A stretch of 64,000 nucleotides of DNA from Thinopyrum elongatum (GCA_011799875.1 CM022299.1:351026526-351090525); one strand, 5' to 3'. Positions 50,501-61,957 are shown, numbered from the stretch's first letter. Numbers and translations are program-made. Notes: a model not told the origin generated them from the sequence alone.

Positions 50501-51914
50501 TCAGGGCATAAATCTGGCTCTCGGCATTCTGTATTATCTTGGCTGAGTAGTTAATCACCTGACCGGAAGGGTGTGTGAGCTGGACTGTCTTAGTAGCACA
50601 GTCAATCAAAGCATTATGGGCTGTCAACCAGTCCATACCGAGAATGATGTCTACGTCGGAAGGTCCAAGAGCAATAAGGGAAGCAGAGAACATCAACCCT
50701 TCAATTTTGATCTGATTGTTGTGACTTACCATCTTGGTTTGCCACCTGGAACGGGGAGTGATAATCTCTAATGGTGTGGGTAACAGCTCTAGATGTAGTT
50801 CATGCAGCTGAGCAAATTGTTGAGACACAAAGGAATGTGATGCTCCCGAGTCGAAAAGGACAGAAGCTGCAACTGAATTAATCGGGCGGGTACCCATCAC
50901 AATGGTTGGTTCTTTCTGAGCCTCTTCTGCATTGACATGGTTGGCATGGCCCAGTACAACAGCAGACGGTCTGGCATTGGGATTCCTGGGCTGACGAGCC
51001 CGGGCATTTTGATTTTGGTTCGGGCGGCAATTGGTAGCACGATGCCCTAGTTGACCACACTTGAAGCAATTCCCATAATTATGGGGAGGAGCTACAACAT
51101 TGGACTGTCCACCCTGAGTCATTAGCTGTCTCGGCGGCGGAGGCAGACGAGGTGCAACATAAGACGGCCTTGGTGTTGGAGCAGGTCGGTGATGAACGTT
51201 GTGTGGGATCCAGACTCGACGTTTCTGAGCAGACTGACTCGAAGATGGACCAAAATCGCGGGTACGCTTGAGCGACTCCTGGCATTTAGTCAGTGTAGTT
51301 TCAACTTGGAAAGATTGAATGACTAGCATTGCGAAGTCTGTGCGATCATGGACAGCAAGTGCAAGGTTTATATCAGTACGCAGTCCTTCATGGAATTTCT
51401 CCTGCTTGCGGGCGTCAGTGCAGACGTCATCTTCAGCATAGCGGGACAATTCGAGAAATTTCCTCTGATATTCATCCACAGTCATTATTCCCTGGGTGAG
51501 TTTGCGGAATTCCTGCTTCTTCTGGTAGATCAGACCTTGAGGAATGTACTGTGCACGAAAAGCTAACTGAAATTCCTGCCAAGTGGCTACTGTTTCAGCA
51601 GGCAACATACCCTTGTGGCTTTCCCACCATTGAGCAGCTGATCCCCTCAGGTGATACGTCGCATAGGTGACGTAACTGTCAGGGATAACATTGGCCGACT
51701 TCATCTGGAAGGCAATGTCACGGAGCCAATCATCAGCATCCATTGAACCAGTCGAGCTGCGAAAAGTGGACGGATTGAGGCGCACGAATTCTGGCAGAGT
51801 TATTGGTGTAGGCTGTTGATGAGCATTCTGGTTTGGGAACTGAGCCAATAGTCCGGTCATAAACTGCTGCATCATGGCGGCGATATAGGGTGGAGGTGGA
51901 GGATCGTCGGCCAT
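47562..51914 (-). pseudogene. Tekay gag-pol polyprotein with one premature stop (about 1450 codons)
   Basis: From the ATG at 51914 ([10 protein letters not shown]) the frame holds gag capsid (residues ~40-230) and a CCHC knuckle [14 protein letters not shown] (~281-294). Next come protease with DSGASHSF (~353), RT with YLDDILVYS (~670), RNase H with [10 protein letters not shown] (~818) and an integrase HHCC zinc finger (~1030-1075). The catalytic core has MDFITRL, SSDCGG and GQVERVN, so D, D and E are all present. A TGA at 48396-48398 replaces what is a Trp codon in related proteins, 13 residues or so after the second catalytic Asp. The same frame then continues to a chromodomain-like C-terminus (KFLKVQWSNHTEDEATWERE). 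The SDRG motif is SDCG here. Apart from that stop no break is seen. Confidence 0.93.
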
Positions 51915-52519
51915 CCTGCCAATTCAACAGGGGCAGTTTAGCAAGAAAAACTGCAAGTGAATGGAGTTATTCATGATGTAACACGGGAAATGAACAGGTA
52001 GGGCATTAGATATATGATAGTAGTCATTAAAGACATACCAATCCATACACAGAGTTAGATTCAAACAGATAGTACGCGCCCAGGAACGCTCGCAGCTAGA
52101 CAAACTAGGCGGCGCGCAGGCACGCGGTGAGGAAGTACACAATGAGACGTAGCAAAGGCTACATCATGTCGGAGAAAACTGCTGGAGCGAGGAATCTGCA
52201 AATGACAACACAGGGTGCCGTCGATAAAAGGATCCTGCAAGCAGAACCTGGCCCGCAATCTTGAAGGAAGGGGGGGGGGGGATTTCACAACACCGGGTGG
52301 ATGTGATCACGAGAACCTAATGTTGGAGATAGTAAAATTTTAACCCGAATAGAAGAGAGATCAGAGTCCCAGAGTAAAGGTCGAGGAGTAAAAGATCCTA
52401 ATACCACCCAATTGGCGATGTGGGCCCGTAAGCCACACAGCCAAGTTAGTAAAACAATTTTTGGTTACTAGACTCAACTTCGGCCAAGGAGTTGGAGAGG
52501 GGGGTTCCTACAGTCAGTC
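51915..52519. other. Tekay 5' leader
   Basis: Untranslated leader between the primer-binding site and the polyprotein ATG. It contains a 12-G run at about 52269-52280 in plus terms and no other feature. Confidence 0.7.
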
Positions 52520-52532
52520 GGCTCTGATACCA
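52520..52532 (-). other. Tekay primer-binding site (Met tRNA)
   Basis: TGGTATCAGAGCC on the minus strand, three bases from the LTR end; complementary to initiator-Met tRNA. Confidence 0.94.
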
Positions 52533-55009
52533 ACTTGTGACGCCCCCGGCTCAATCGTGCACTAATCATACACGCAAATGCACACGATCAAGCCTAAGGA
52601 CTCACGGGAAGATATCACAACACAACTCTAAAACATAAATAAAGTCATACAAGCTTTATATTACAAGCCAGGGGCCTCGAGGGCTCGAATACATAAGCTC
52701 GCATACAAGCGTCAGCGGAAGCATCAGATATCTGAGTACAGATATGAAACAGAAACAGATAAGCCCTTAGATAGGCGGGGCAAAAGAAAACACTACGATC
52801 GAAAGGTGTAGGCCTCCAGCCTGGGACCCTCCAATCCTACTCCTGGTCGTCGGCTAGCTCATAGCAGTGTCCACCCTAGGGGTAGTAGTAGCGATCGTCG
52901 ACGGGGACGCTATATCCGGGGCTCCGTCATCTGGTTGCATCAAAAGGATATGGGGGAAAAAGAAAGCAAAGCAACCGTGAGTACTCATCCGAAGTACTCA
53001 GCAAGCAAGGATCTACACTACATATGCAACATTATCAAAGGAAGGCAGTATATGTGGACTGGGCTGCAGAAATGCCAGAATAGAGAGAAGGCCTAGTCCT
53101 ATCGAAGATTAGCATCTTCAGCGGTCTTGCAGCAATAGAAGAGAGTAGATCAGCATAGTATAAAGTAATAGTATCATTAAGTCTCATCCTCACCCAGAGA
53201 TCCTTTCTCGACTCCCTGCGAGAAAGCGATCCCAGAGCCATACTGTCATCAACCTCGGCCAGAGATCCTTTCTCGACTCCCTGTGAGAAAGTAATCCCAG
53301 AGCCATACTCATCACAAGTATCCAGTTCTAGTTGTATAGATCGGGATACAACTCTGAGTGTCCTTTATCGTAGGACCGGCTATCGATAGATGTTTTCTTC
53401 CCTGCAGGGGTGCACCAACTTACCCACCACGCTCGCTTAACTCCGGCTGGACACACTTTTCCGGGTCATGCCCGGCCTCGGCCAAACGATACACCGCAAC
53501 CCTACCTACAGCTCAGCAGAGAGGTCCCCGTCGGTCTATATCCTAAGTGCTCAGGGGTCTTGGGCCATCGCCCTGTGCACTCTGGGTCGGTGTGTGCAGG
53601 GTCGGGACGAGCACCACCTCAGTCCTGGATGGCACTGGCCCGGCCCGGCCACGAGGCTGAACTGGACGTCTGACAGAGCTTTCGGCTGATGCTACAATGC
53701 AGAGTGCCCATAACTCTTCCCGCGTGATGGTTAGTGCTATCAGGCCAGAGGCCTGCTCGGATCAAATATCCAAATCGTTAGTGGACTAGGGGCTTTCGGT
53801 AACAAGCAGAGACTAACGATCGTTGTGACCCCGTCGCCCTGTCTCGAGGACTTGCGGCAAGGGCCAAGAATGCCCGGCCACGCCTCGTATTCATCACTCG
53901 GGCACCATCCAGGCAACCCGTCTTCACATCACATGTGGGTACCTCTAAGGGTCGACCCGCCTTTCCAAATTACAATGTAAAGTCCAATTATCCGTGTGTC
54001 CATAACATCAAGGGAATCCGAGGTATCACCCTCGTTGGATTCCTACTCGATGTGTCTATCAAGGTGAACTTGGAGGAATCACCCTCGATGGGTTCACACT
54101 TGAGGTCTTGCACGACAGCGTCGTTATCGGAAGTGGGGAAGGAGGAATCACCCTCGATGACCATGACCGAATAGCTACTCTACAGAGTTAACATCAGAAG
54201 TGCTACAAGAGGTTTCACCCTCGACACTCGATAGTAACGCTGCAGTGTCGTTACAAGTAAGGGGGAGGGGGGGTGATGTGCGGTGCCGGGGCCTGGTCTT
54301 CAATCCCGTTGATCGGGTCTTCTGAGAATCCAGCGGGGTAGTTGGGACAAGTGGGGGTCACTGATGGGTTTCTACCCAGTCTATTCTAAACAGTTTAGGA
54401 TGAACAGGAAGGTATCAATAGCAGGTTACAATAAACAGGCTATGCAGCAAAAATAGGATAACAGTAACAGTAGCAAAATCTAATGCAAGCAGGAGGGAAT
54501 AGAATGGCCGATATCGGGATGCTCAAGGGGGGCTTGCCTGGTTGCTCGGCGGCAAGGGCAAGGTCGTCAGCGGTGTCGTTGGTCTCCGGAGCTGCGTCGG
54601 TACCGGGAACTGCGTCGGGGTCTAACGAGAGAGAAGAGGGGGAGGAAACAGTATAAATACACAGCAAACATGAGCAACACGGAGCAGGCTATGCTAACGT
54701 GCAGTGCAGGGTTGCCTAAAGATATGTCTAAGTAATTTAGTTATCTTAGGAATTTGTTTGGATTTATTTTATAAAAGCCAGGCACTATTCATTTATCTGA
54801 AACAGGCAAAAAGTTCCATGTTCATCTAGCTAGGAGTGTTGGACAGGCATATTGATTACATAATCAGAATCCTCATATTTTTCTGATCATTTTACATATA
54901 TAAATTATTTTCATCGGAGTTATGGTTTATTTTATATGATTTTCTAAAGTTTTAAACATTTTTTGAAATTATTTAATCATTTTAAATCAACATTATCTAA
55001 AACAGTGTA

Positions 55010-55031
55010 TGCTGACATCATGATGTCAGCA
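55010..55031. promoter_or_regulatory. 22 bp perfect palindrome built on TGACATCA (5' LTR)
   Basis: TGCTGACATCA followed directly by its reverse complement. See the counterpart at 46248-46272. Confidence 0.6.
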
Positions 55032-55710
55032 TGACATAAGCAGTCTGCTAAGATTAATTAGGGTTTAATTAGACTAATTATAGATTAATTAGACTAACTA
55101 ATTAATTAGTTTTAATTAAACAGAATTAATTAATTAATTATTATTTACTTATTTATTTTATTCTTTTAATTCTTTTTAATTACACTTTTTTTACAGGGGC
55201 GTGGGCCCCATCTGTCATTAGCCCAAGGCCATGGTTGTGTGGGCGTGCACGCGCACGAGCGCGGCAGAGGCCGTGGCAGCGGGCGCCGGCGACGGGCACC
55301 AGCGCCGGGCACGGGAGGGCCAGAGGGGGCGCAGCCGTGGGCGGTGCCGGCCGGCAGCAGCGGCGAGCAGGGACGCGCGGGCCAGGCGGAGGCGCGGCGC
55401 GCGAGAGCGGGCGAGCGTGCGCGCGTGCGTGGGCACGACGCTACGAGGCGTGGACGAGCGGCGGAGAGTGCGGCGCGGCGCGACAGGCACGGCGGCGGGC
55501 GCGCGGTCCGAGCGAGGGAGGGGGGAGACGGACGGGGCTCACCCCGTTTGCAGGGGTTCGGGGGGGTCGGCGAGGCTTGATGAAGCTCGTCGGGGAGGCG
55601 GTCGGCGACGGCGTGGTGGCGAAGAGGCGGCGGCGACGGGCGCCCGAGGACGAACGAGGGAGTGGGGGGGGGGGTTCGGGCTAGGGTTCGGGTGAGCGAG
55701 GGGAGGGGCA

Positions 55711-55720
55711 GGCCATATAG
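55711..55720 (-). promoter_or_regulatory. TATA box of the Tekay 5' LTR
   Basis: CTATATGGCC on the minus strand, 530-540 bases into the LTR, followed by a C-rich leader with CCCTCGCTCACCC. The identical site is at 46981-46990 in the 3' LTR. Confidence 0.6.
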
Positions 55721-56252
55721 GGGGCGGCTGGGTCGGCCTGGCAGCCTGGTGGCCAGCTGGGCCGTGGCCCAGCTGGGGGGGTTCTTTTTATTTTTGATTG
55801 TTTTTCATTTCGGTTTTTCTTTTGTTTCTCTTTTGTCTTTTCCTTTATTTCAAATGACTTTTGCAAATTATGAAACTTGCCCAAATAATTACAGTGCATT
55901 ATTTGACACTGTTATAAAAGGTTTAGAGCCGATATGTTTTCATTTGGATTTTATTTAAATGAAAAGGTATTAAATAATTCTGTTTTGCTACTGTTTCTTG
56001 TTGTTTGAGTTATTTAATTGATTTAGAAAATGTTGATTACAATTTTAGAATTGTCTCTGGATTATTTACAATATTTTGAACATTTTAGTTTTTCAAATTT
56101 GAATAACTTTTATTTTCACTTTAATTTAATTTGAAGTTTGAATTAGGAGTTTGAAATGCAACATGATGCAAATGATGATTAGGCACTGTTAACTCTGCTG
56201 ACATGGCATTAACTAGGGGTGACCACTGTAGCTTAATACATGGGGTGTTACA

Positions 56253-56533
56253 ATGCTATCATCATAATAAATTTTCTCATCAAAACTTGGGGGGTTAAAA
56301 ATATCATCTTCATCAAACATAGCATCCCCAAGCTTATGGCTTTGCATATCATTAGCATCATGGGTGTTCAAAGAATTCATACTAACGACATTGCAATCAT
56401 GCTCATCATTCAAAGATTTTATGCCAAACATTTTATTGAATTCTTCTTCTAACAATTGAGAACAATTTTCCTTTTCATCATTTTCAAGAAAGACATGATA
56501 AAGACGAATAATATGAAGCCACCTCAATTCCAT
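56253..56533 (-). CDS. Athila 5' ORF, N-terminal part (upstream of the Tekay insertion)
   Basis: The ATG at 56533 (MELRWLHIIR) lies about 100 bases downstream of the Athila primer-binding site, so this is the first ORF of the element. It encodes 93 codons plus two bases before the Tekay insertion and rejoins in frame at 43774, for a total of about 319 residues without a stop. The part seen here is acidic (NDEKENCSQLLEEEF, DEDDIFNPPSFDEK). The function is unknown. The gag of this element is a separate ORF further downstream, so this ORF is additional. Confidence 0.65.
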
Positions 56534-56631
56534 TTTTTTGTAGTTTCCTTTTTATAAACCAAACTAGCGATGAAACAAGAAACTAAAAGATTCAATTGCA
56601 AGATCTAAAGATATACCTTCAAGCAGTCACC

Positions 56632-56649
56632 TCCCTGGCAATGGCGCGA
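56632..56649 (-). other. Athila primer-binding site
   Basis: The minus-strand sequence TCGCGCCATTGCCAGGGA resembles the Asp-tRNA-type primer-binding site of Athila elements, with several mismatches. It lies 13 bases inside the 5' LTR edge. Confidence 0.7.
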
Positions 56650-56662
56650 GAAAAGAGCTTGA

Positions 56663-58320
56663 TGTCTACTACGCAACTTTATTCTTGTAGACTCGTGTTG
56701 GGCCTCCAAGCGCAGAGTTTTGTAGGACAGTAGCAATTTTCCCTCAAGTGGATGACCTAAGGTTTATCAATCCGTGGGAGGTGTAGGATGAAGATGGTCT
56801 CTCTCAAACAACCCTGCAACCAAATAACAAAGAGTCTCTTGTGTCCCCAATACACCAAATACAATGGTAAATTGTATAGGTGCACTAGTTCGGGGTAGAG
56901 ATGGTGATACAAGTGTTATATGGATAGTAGATATTGATTTTTGTAATCGTAACAATAAAAAACAGCAAGGTAGCAAGTAACAAAAGTGAGCACAAACAGT
57001 ATTGCAATGCTTGAAAATGAGCCCCAGGGTTCATACTTTCACTAGTGCAATCTCTCAACAATGCTAATATAATTGGATCATATAACCATCCCTCAACGTG
57101 TGATGAAGAATCACTCCAAAGTTCTTATCTAGCGGAGAACATAAAAAGAAATTGTTTGTAGGGTACGAAACCACCTCAAAGTTATTCTTTCCGATCGATC
57201 TATCCAAGAGTTCGTACTAAAGCAACACCAAGTTATCCATTCCAATCAATCTATCCAAGAGTTCGTACTAAAATAACACCATATGATACACATCAACCAA
57301 CTCTAATGTCACCTGGAAATGCCAATGTCACCACGAGTATCTGTGAGTTGATTATACGATATGCATCAAACAATTTCAGATTCATAATACTCAATCCAAC
57401 ACAAAGAATCTCAAAGAGTGCCCCAAGATTTCTACCGGAGAAACAAGGACGAAAACATGCATCAACCCCTATGCATAGATTACCCGAATGTCACCTCGGG
57501 AATCCGTGAGTTGAGTGCCAAAACATATATCAAGTGAATCAATATGATACCCCATTGTCACCACGGGTATTCATAGCAAGACATACATCAAGTGCTCTCA
57601 AATCCATAAAAGTATTCAATCCGATAATAATGAAATCTCAAAGGGAAAACTCAATTCATCACAATAAGATAGAGAGGGGAAAACACCATATGATCCAACT
57701 ATATTAACAAAGCCCGCGATACATCAAGATCATGCAAATCAAGAACACGAGAGAGAGAGATTAAACACATAGCTACTGGTACAAACCCTCAGCCCCGAGG
57801 GTGGACTACTCCCTCCTCATCATGGTGGCCGCCGGGATGATGAAGATGGCATCCAGTGCTGATTTCCCCCTCCGGCAGGGTGCATGAACAGGTCTAGATT
57901 GGTTTTTCGTGGCTACAGAGGCTTGCGGTGGCGGAACTTCCGATCTAGGTTAACTTTCAGAGGTTTCTGAATATATATGATTTTTTGGCGTTGGTTTCAC
58001 GTGAAGATGGGCCTCAGGGGGCCCACTACCCACCAGGGCGTGCCAGGGGGTGGCGCGCCCTGGTGCCTTGTGGGCAGCAGTGCCCCCCCTCTAGTGGTTC
58101 TTTGCTCCGGTATTTTTCTTTTCTTCTAGAAAAAATCATCAAAAAGTTTCGTCCAATTCTGAGAACTTTTATTTCTGCACAAAAAACAACACCACGGTAG
58201 TTCTGCTGAAAACAGCGTCAGTCCGGGTTAGTTCCATGCAAATCATACCAAAACCATATAGAATTATTGTAAACATGGCATGAATACTTCATAAATTATA
58301 GATACGTTGGAGATGTATCA
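56663..58320 (-). mobile_element. Athila element 5' LTR (1658 bp)
   Basis: In plus terms it starts TGTCTACTACGCAAC and ends GTTGGAGATGTATCA, an LTR type I recognise from Triticeae Sabrina-like elements. A TATA-like AT-rich site (57971-57980) lies next to a GC-rich hairpin (58020-58074). No coding sequence is seen. The other LTR of the element is reduced to a remnant at 32364-32420. Confidence 0.85.
58020..58074. repeat. GC-rich hairpin upstream of the Athila LTR TATA box
   Basis: Inverted arms around CCCACCAGGGCG and GGCGCGCCCTGGTG. Homologous hairpins are at 31171-31235 and, inside the element, 35961-36020. Confidence 0.65.
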
Positions 58321-58466
58321 AAGATACCCCAAACAAACTCCTCAAAGGGTTATTTTCCATCGGGACAAGTGACAGTAAATTTCATCACATAATATAAATT
58401 TTTCCTTACCGAATTCCACTCACCAAAGGTGCTTCACTCCTCGGCAATGATGCCAGAAAAGAGTCT
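58321..58466 (-). mobile_element. Second Athila element: leader fragment with primer-binding site
   Basis: The segment ends TCCTCGGCAATGATGCCA (58438-58455), a degenerate Athila-type primer-binding site, 11 bases from the LTR at 58467. The rest of this element's internal region is missing or displaced by the Athila element ending at 58320. Confidence 0.65.
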
Positions 58467-59926
58467 TGATGACCCACAAGTATAGGGGATCAATCGTAGT
58501 CCTTTCGATAACTAAGAGTGTCGAACCCAATGAGGAGCAGAAGGAAATGACACGCGGTTTTCAGCATGGTATTTTCTTCAAGGACTGAAATTATCGGTAA
58601 CAGATAGTTTGGTGGCAAGGTAATTCATAACGAGTAACAAGTGTAAGAAAGGTGCAACAAGGTTGACCAATCCTTTTTATAGCAAAGGGCAAGCCTGGAT
58701 GAACTCTTATAGAAAGCAAAGTGCTCCCGAGGACACATGGGAATTATCATCAAGTTAGTTTTCATCATGCTCATATGATTCGCGTTCGCTACTTTGATAG
58801 TATGATATGTGGGTGGACCGGTGCTTGGGTGTTGTCCTTACTTGGACAAGACACTATGAAAGAAGAATTAAGATAAATCTAACCATATCATTAAATAGGT
58901 GGATCCAAATCAGCCCCTTACGAAGCAACGCATAAACTAGGGTTTAAGCTTCTGTCACTCTAGCAACACATCATCTACTTGCTACTTTCCAATGCCTTCC
59001 CCTAGGCCCAAATCATGGTGAAGTGTCATGTAGTCGACATTCACATAACACCACTAGAGGAAACACAACATACATCTCATGAAAATATCGAACGAATACC
59101 AAATTCACATGATTACTTATAACAAGACTTCTCCCATGTCGTCAGGAACGAAAGTAACTACTCACAAAGCATGTTCATGTTCAAGATAAGAGGGGTATTG
59201 AATACGATTAAGGATCTAAACATATGATCTTCCACCAAATAAACCAACTAGCATCAACTACAATGAGTAATCAACACTACTAGCCACCCACATGTACCAA
59301 TTTGAGGTTTTGAGGCAAAGATTGAATACAAGAGATGAACTAGGGTTTGAGAGGACATGGTGCTGGTGAAGATGTTGATGAAGTTCGGTCCTCCCACGAT
59401 GAGAGGATCCTTGGTGATGATGATGGCTTCGATTTGCCCCTACCTAAGGGAAGATTCCTTGGCAGAGTCGCTCTGCCGGAGCCATAGATTGCTTCTGCCC
59501 AGGTTCCGCCTCGAGACGGGGGCGCTTCATCCCGAAAGCCTTCCTGTTAAATTTTCTAGGTCAAAACCCCTTATATAGCAGAAGATGGGCACCGGAGGCT
59601 GGCTAGGGGTCCCACAAGCTCAAGGGGCGCACCTCCCAGGCTTGTGGCCACCTGGTGGGTCCCCTTCTGGTCTTTCTTCACCCAATATTTTTTATATATT
59701 TCAAAACAATTCTCTGCAAAGTTTCAAGACATTTGGAGTTGTGCAGAATAGGTATCTCAGATTTGCTCCTTTCCGGTCCAGAATTCCAGTTGCCGGCATT
59801 CTCCCTCTTCATGTAAATCTTGTAAAATAAGAGAGAAAAGGCATAAGAATTGTATCCTAAAGTGTAATGAAAGCCCATAATGCAATAAATATCAACATAA
59901 AAACATGATGCAAAATGGACGTATCA
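58467..59926 (-). mobile_element. Second Athila element: 5' LTR (1460 bp)
   Basis: It runs from TGATGACCCACAAGTATAGG to AAAATGGACGTATCA in plus terms, the same subfamily as the solo LTR at 25918-31464 at its start. It is inserted in a gypsy protease coding sequence (59927 onward). A flanking duplication cannot be checked because its left end is truncated. Confidence 0.8.
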
Positions 59927-60590
59927 GCCGCCCAAAGAGAGCATGATATGGGCTTTTGATCTTGACCACCTCAAATGTGAGAAACTCTGTTCTGTAATTG
60001 TACCTATCACCAAATGAAACTTCTAGTTTAATCCGCCCAATAGGATAGGCAGACTTTCCGGGAACGATCTCGTGAAAACGGTTGAGTACGGCAGGAGTTG
60101 TTTCTCTGACAAGTTCATGCGCGTGAAGGTATCATAGTACAAGATGTTGATGCTGCTTCCTCCATCCACAAACACTTTATTGTGCTTGTAACCATCGACT
60201 TGAGGTGCCACCACCAAAGCTATACAACCCGGGTTCTCAACCCGGGGTGGATGATCCGCCCTACTCCAGGTGACTGGTTGCTCCGACCAATTCAAGTACT
60301 CAGGAACCACCGGCTCGACCATGTTGACAGCACATTTTTGGAGCTTGCGATCCCACTTGCAAGTACTAGTGGTGAAAACGTGGTACTGCCCACTGTTCAA
60401 CTACTCGAGGTTGCTTTGAAACCCTGACTAAGTCTTAAGCACACTCATATTTTTCCTATGCTTAAGACTTGAGGGCTTTGGCCAGATCGTTGATTGCCTC
60501 CGTTGCTGCCAGAACCCTGGTAGCCCGAGCCGCCCGAGCCTTGATAACCGGGACTCTCGAAGCACACTCATATAACCCCATGGTATGACC
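59927..60590 (-). pseudogene. Gypsy (Tat/Retand-like) gag-protease fragment
   Basis: On the minus strand a glycine/serine-rich linker (GYQGSGGSGYQGSGSNGGN, about 60555-60490) is followed by the retropepsin segment VFVDGGSSINILYYDTFTRM (about 60200-60140). After a frameshift near 60100 it continues with SAYPIGRIKLEVSFG and FLTFEVVKIKSPYHALF, cut off by the LTR at 59926. It belongs to a different, more Retand-like family than Tat2. It is a relic without a start or end. Confidence 0.75.
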
Positions 60591-60599
60591 CCATGGGTA

Positions 60600-61657
60600 T
60601 CGACATATCTGGCTCACCTATTCTGTAGGCGATACCAAATGCGCAAGTCTCTTTTTGTGCGCATCGTTGATGCTTGCGAGCAAAATTGTTGTTTTTTCAC
60701 TCTGTGTAGGAATGCCACCGGTTTGCTTGGGTTTAGTGCATATAAAAAAATAATCGGCGGTGATGAGAATGATTGCATATGGTGTTCCCGCAGACTATGC
60801 GGATGAATATCTTCGCATTGGAGAGGATACCACCATCAAATGCGTCCGGGTCTTTGCGAAGACAATGATCCGGGTTTCTGGCCGAGAGTACCTTCGAGCT
60901 CCAAATGAGTTATAGACAAAGAAGCTCGTGGCGATGGAAGAATAAAGGGGATGGCTGGGCATGCTAGGTAGTATTGAGTTCATGCATTGGAGGTGGAAGA
61001 ACTGCCCGGTGGCTTGGGTCGGGCAATACACCGGCCACAAATGTAAACCTACCATTGTGCTCGAAGCCGTGGCTTCACATGATTTATGGAGTTGACATTG
61101 TTTCTTTGGTTTTTATGGTCTCTTAATGATATCAATGTCTTGCAGCAATCTCATCTATTTGCTCAGCTAGCTAGTGGCAAAGCTCCGGCTTGCAACTATA
61201 CCATCAATGGCCATGACTATACCATGGGGTACTATCTGGCCGATGGTATTTATCCTCCATGGTCAACATTTGTGAATACCATTAGTGACCCCAAAATGAA
61301 CAAACACAAAAGATTTGCAGAAGCACAAGAAGCTTGCCGAAAGGATATTGAGAGGGTATTTGGTGTGTTGCGAGCTCGGTTTGCCATTGTTCGAGGTCTC
61401 GTTCACATTTGGGATAAGAATTCCCTTAGAAACATCATGACTCTTGTGTAATTTTATACAACATGATCATTGAGGATGAGAGGGATTTGGACTTAGAGTC
61501 TTATTATGACAATGTTGGTAGCCGTATGAAGCCTACCACAGACGCAGATGAGATCATTGCATTTCTTGACACCTACGAGAAGACCGAGAACCGTGCTACA
61601 CACAACCAACTCCAGGAAGATCTTGTTGAGCATTATTGGCAACTCTATGGGAGATAG
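60600..61657 (+). pseudogene. PIF/Harbinger transposase relic (Plant_tran family)
   Basis: The reading passes through three frames: RRYQMRKSLFVRIVDACEQ, then AYGVPADYADEYLRIGEDTT, then LGSIEFMHWRWKNCPVAWVG and LNDINVLQQSHLFAQLASG, then KDIERVFGVLRARFAIVRGL. It ends YNMIIEDERD and LQEDLVEHYWQLYGR. These blocks identify the plant PIF/Harbinger DDE transposase (PF04827). Stops (for example at 60913-60915 and 61449-61451) and frameshifts disable it, and the first catalytic position reads GSIE where GSID is usual. I could not identify terminal inverted repeats with confidence. Confidence 0.85.
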
Positions 61658-61957
61658 ATTCCCATTTTTATTTAATAAATTTCATATGTATTTGTGTGTG
61701 GTTTGGACAATATGTTATTGTAATAATTTTTTGAATTTGAACATTTGTTGTAATGAAGACGATTGTTGTATTGTTAATTGCCTTTAGGACCATTTATATT
61801 CATATGTTAAGTTTATATTATCATTCTATTTGGTTCGTATTGTTGAAAATCTAGAATTTACGAAGCTACGGAAGTTTTACAGTACCGTGAGGCCTTAGGC
61901 ATGGAACAGATCCTGTAAACTCGTCCCACAAAACATTCGCGGGAGAGTTTATGGGAT
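61658..61957. other. Noncoding downstream region of the Harbinger relic
   Basis: A/T-rich sequence of 300 bp. The right terminal inverted repeat of the transposon may lie near 61900-61957 but is not recognisable without a partner. Confidence 0.4.

Larger units (their letters stand above)
43780..56252 (-). mobile_element. Complete Tekay-type chromovirus (Ty3/gypsy), 12.5 kb
   Basis: It has two 3.7 kb LTRs, a perfect ATGCT target duplication, a Met-tRNA primer-binding site next to the right LTR and a purine tract next to the left LTR, so orientation is minus. The internal region encodes one polyprotein with gag, protease, RT, RNase H, integrase and a C-terminal chromodomain-like segment, interrupted by a single stop. 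It is inserted in the Athila 5' ORF. Two further LTRs of this family in the window show repeated local activity. Confidence 0.93.
52536..56252 (-). mobile_element. Tekay element 5' LTR (3717 bp)
   Basis: Minus-strand start TGTAACACCCC and end GGGGGCGTCACA. It is highly similar to the 3' LTR, with scattered substitutions and small deletions, for example in the GC-rich block. It is the promoter LTR of the element; a TATA box is at 55711-55720. Confidence 0.92.
32364..58320 (-). mobile_element. Athila-clade, pol-less LTR element with two nested insertions
   Basis: In minus orientation the order is: 5' LTR (58320-56663), a primer-binding site resembling Asp tRNA, a 5' ORF of unknown function, a noncoding repeat region, gag, protease, an LTR-like segment, a 3' ORF, a noncoding region, a polypurine tract and a 57 bp 3' LTR remnant. 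I recognise the LTR and gag as the Sabrina-like group of Triticeae Athila elements. Without the Tekay element (43780-56252) and the truncated LTR (38586-41354) it is about 10.7 kb. RT, RNase H and integrase are absent, so it would depend on an autonomous partner. Its two LTR ends do not match (see findings), so it may be a chimera. Confidence 0.8.

Noticed and set aside
52261..52285. Run of about 12 G residues
   Set aside because: A simple homopolymer in the Tekay leader, prone to length error; no function is implied.
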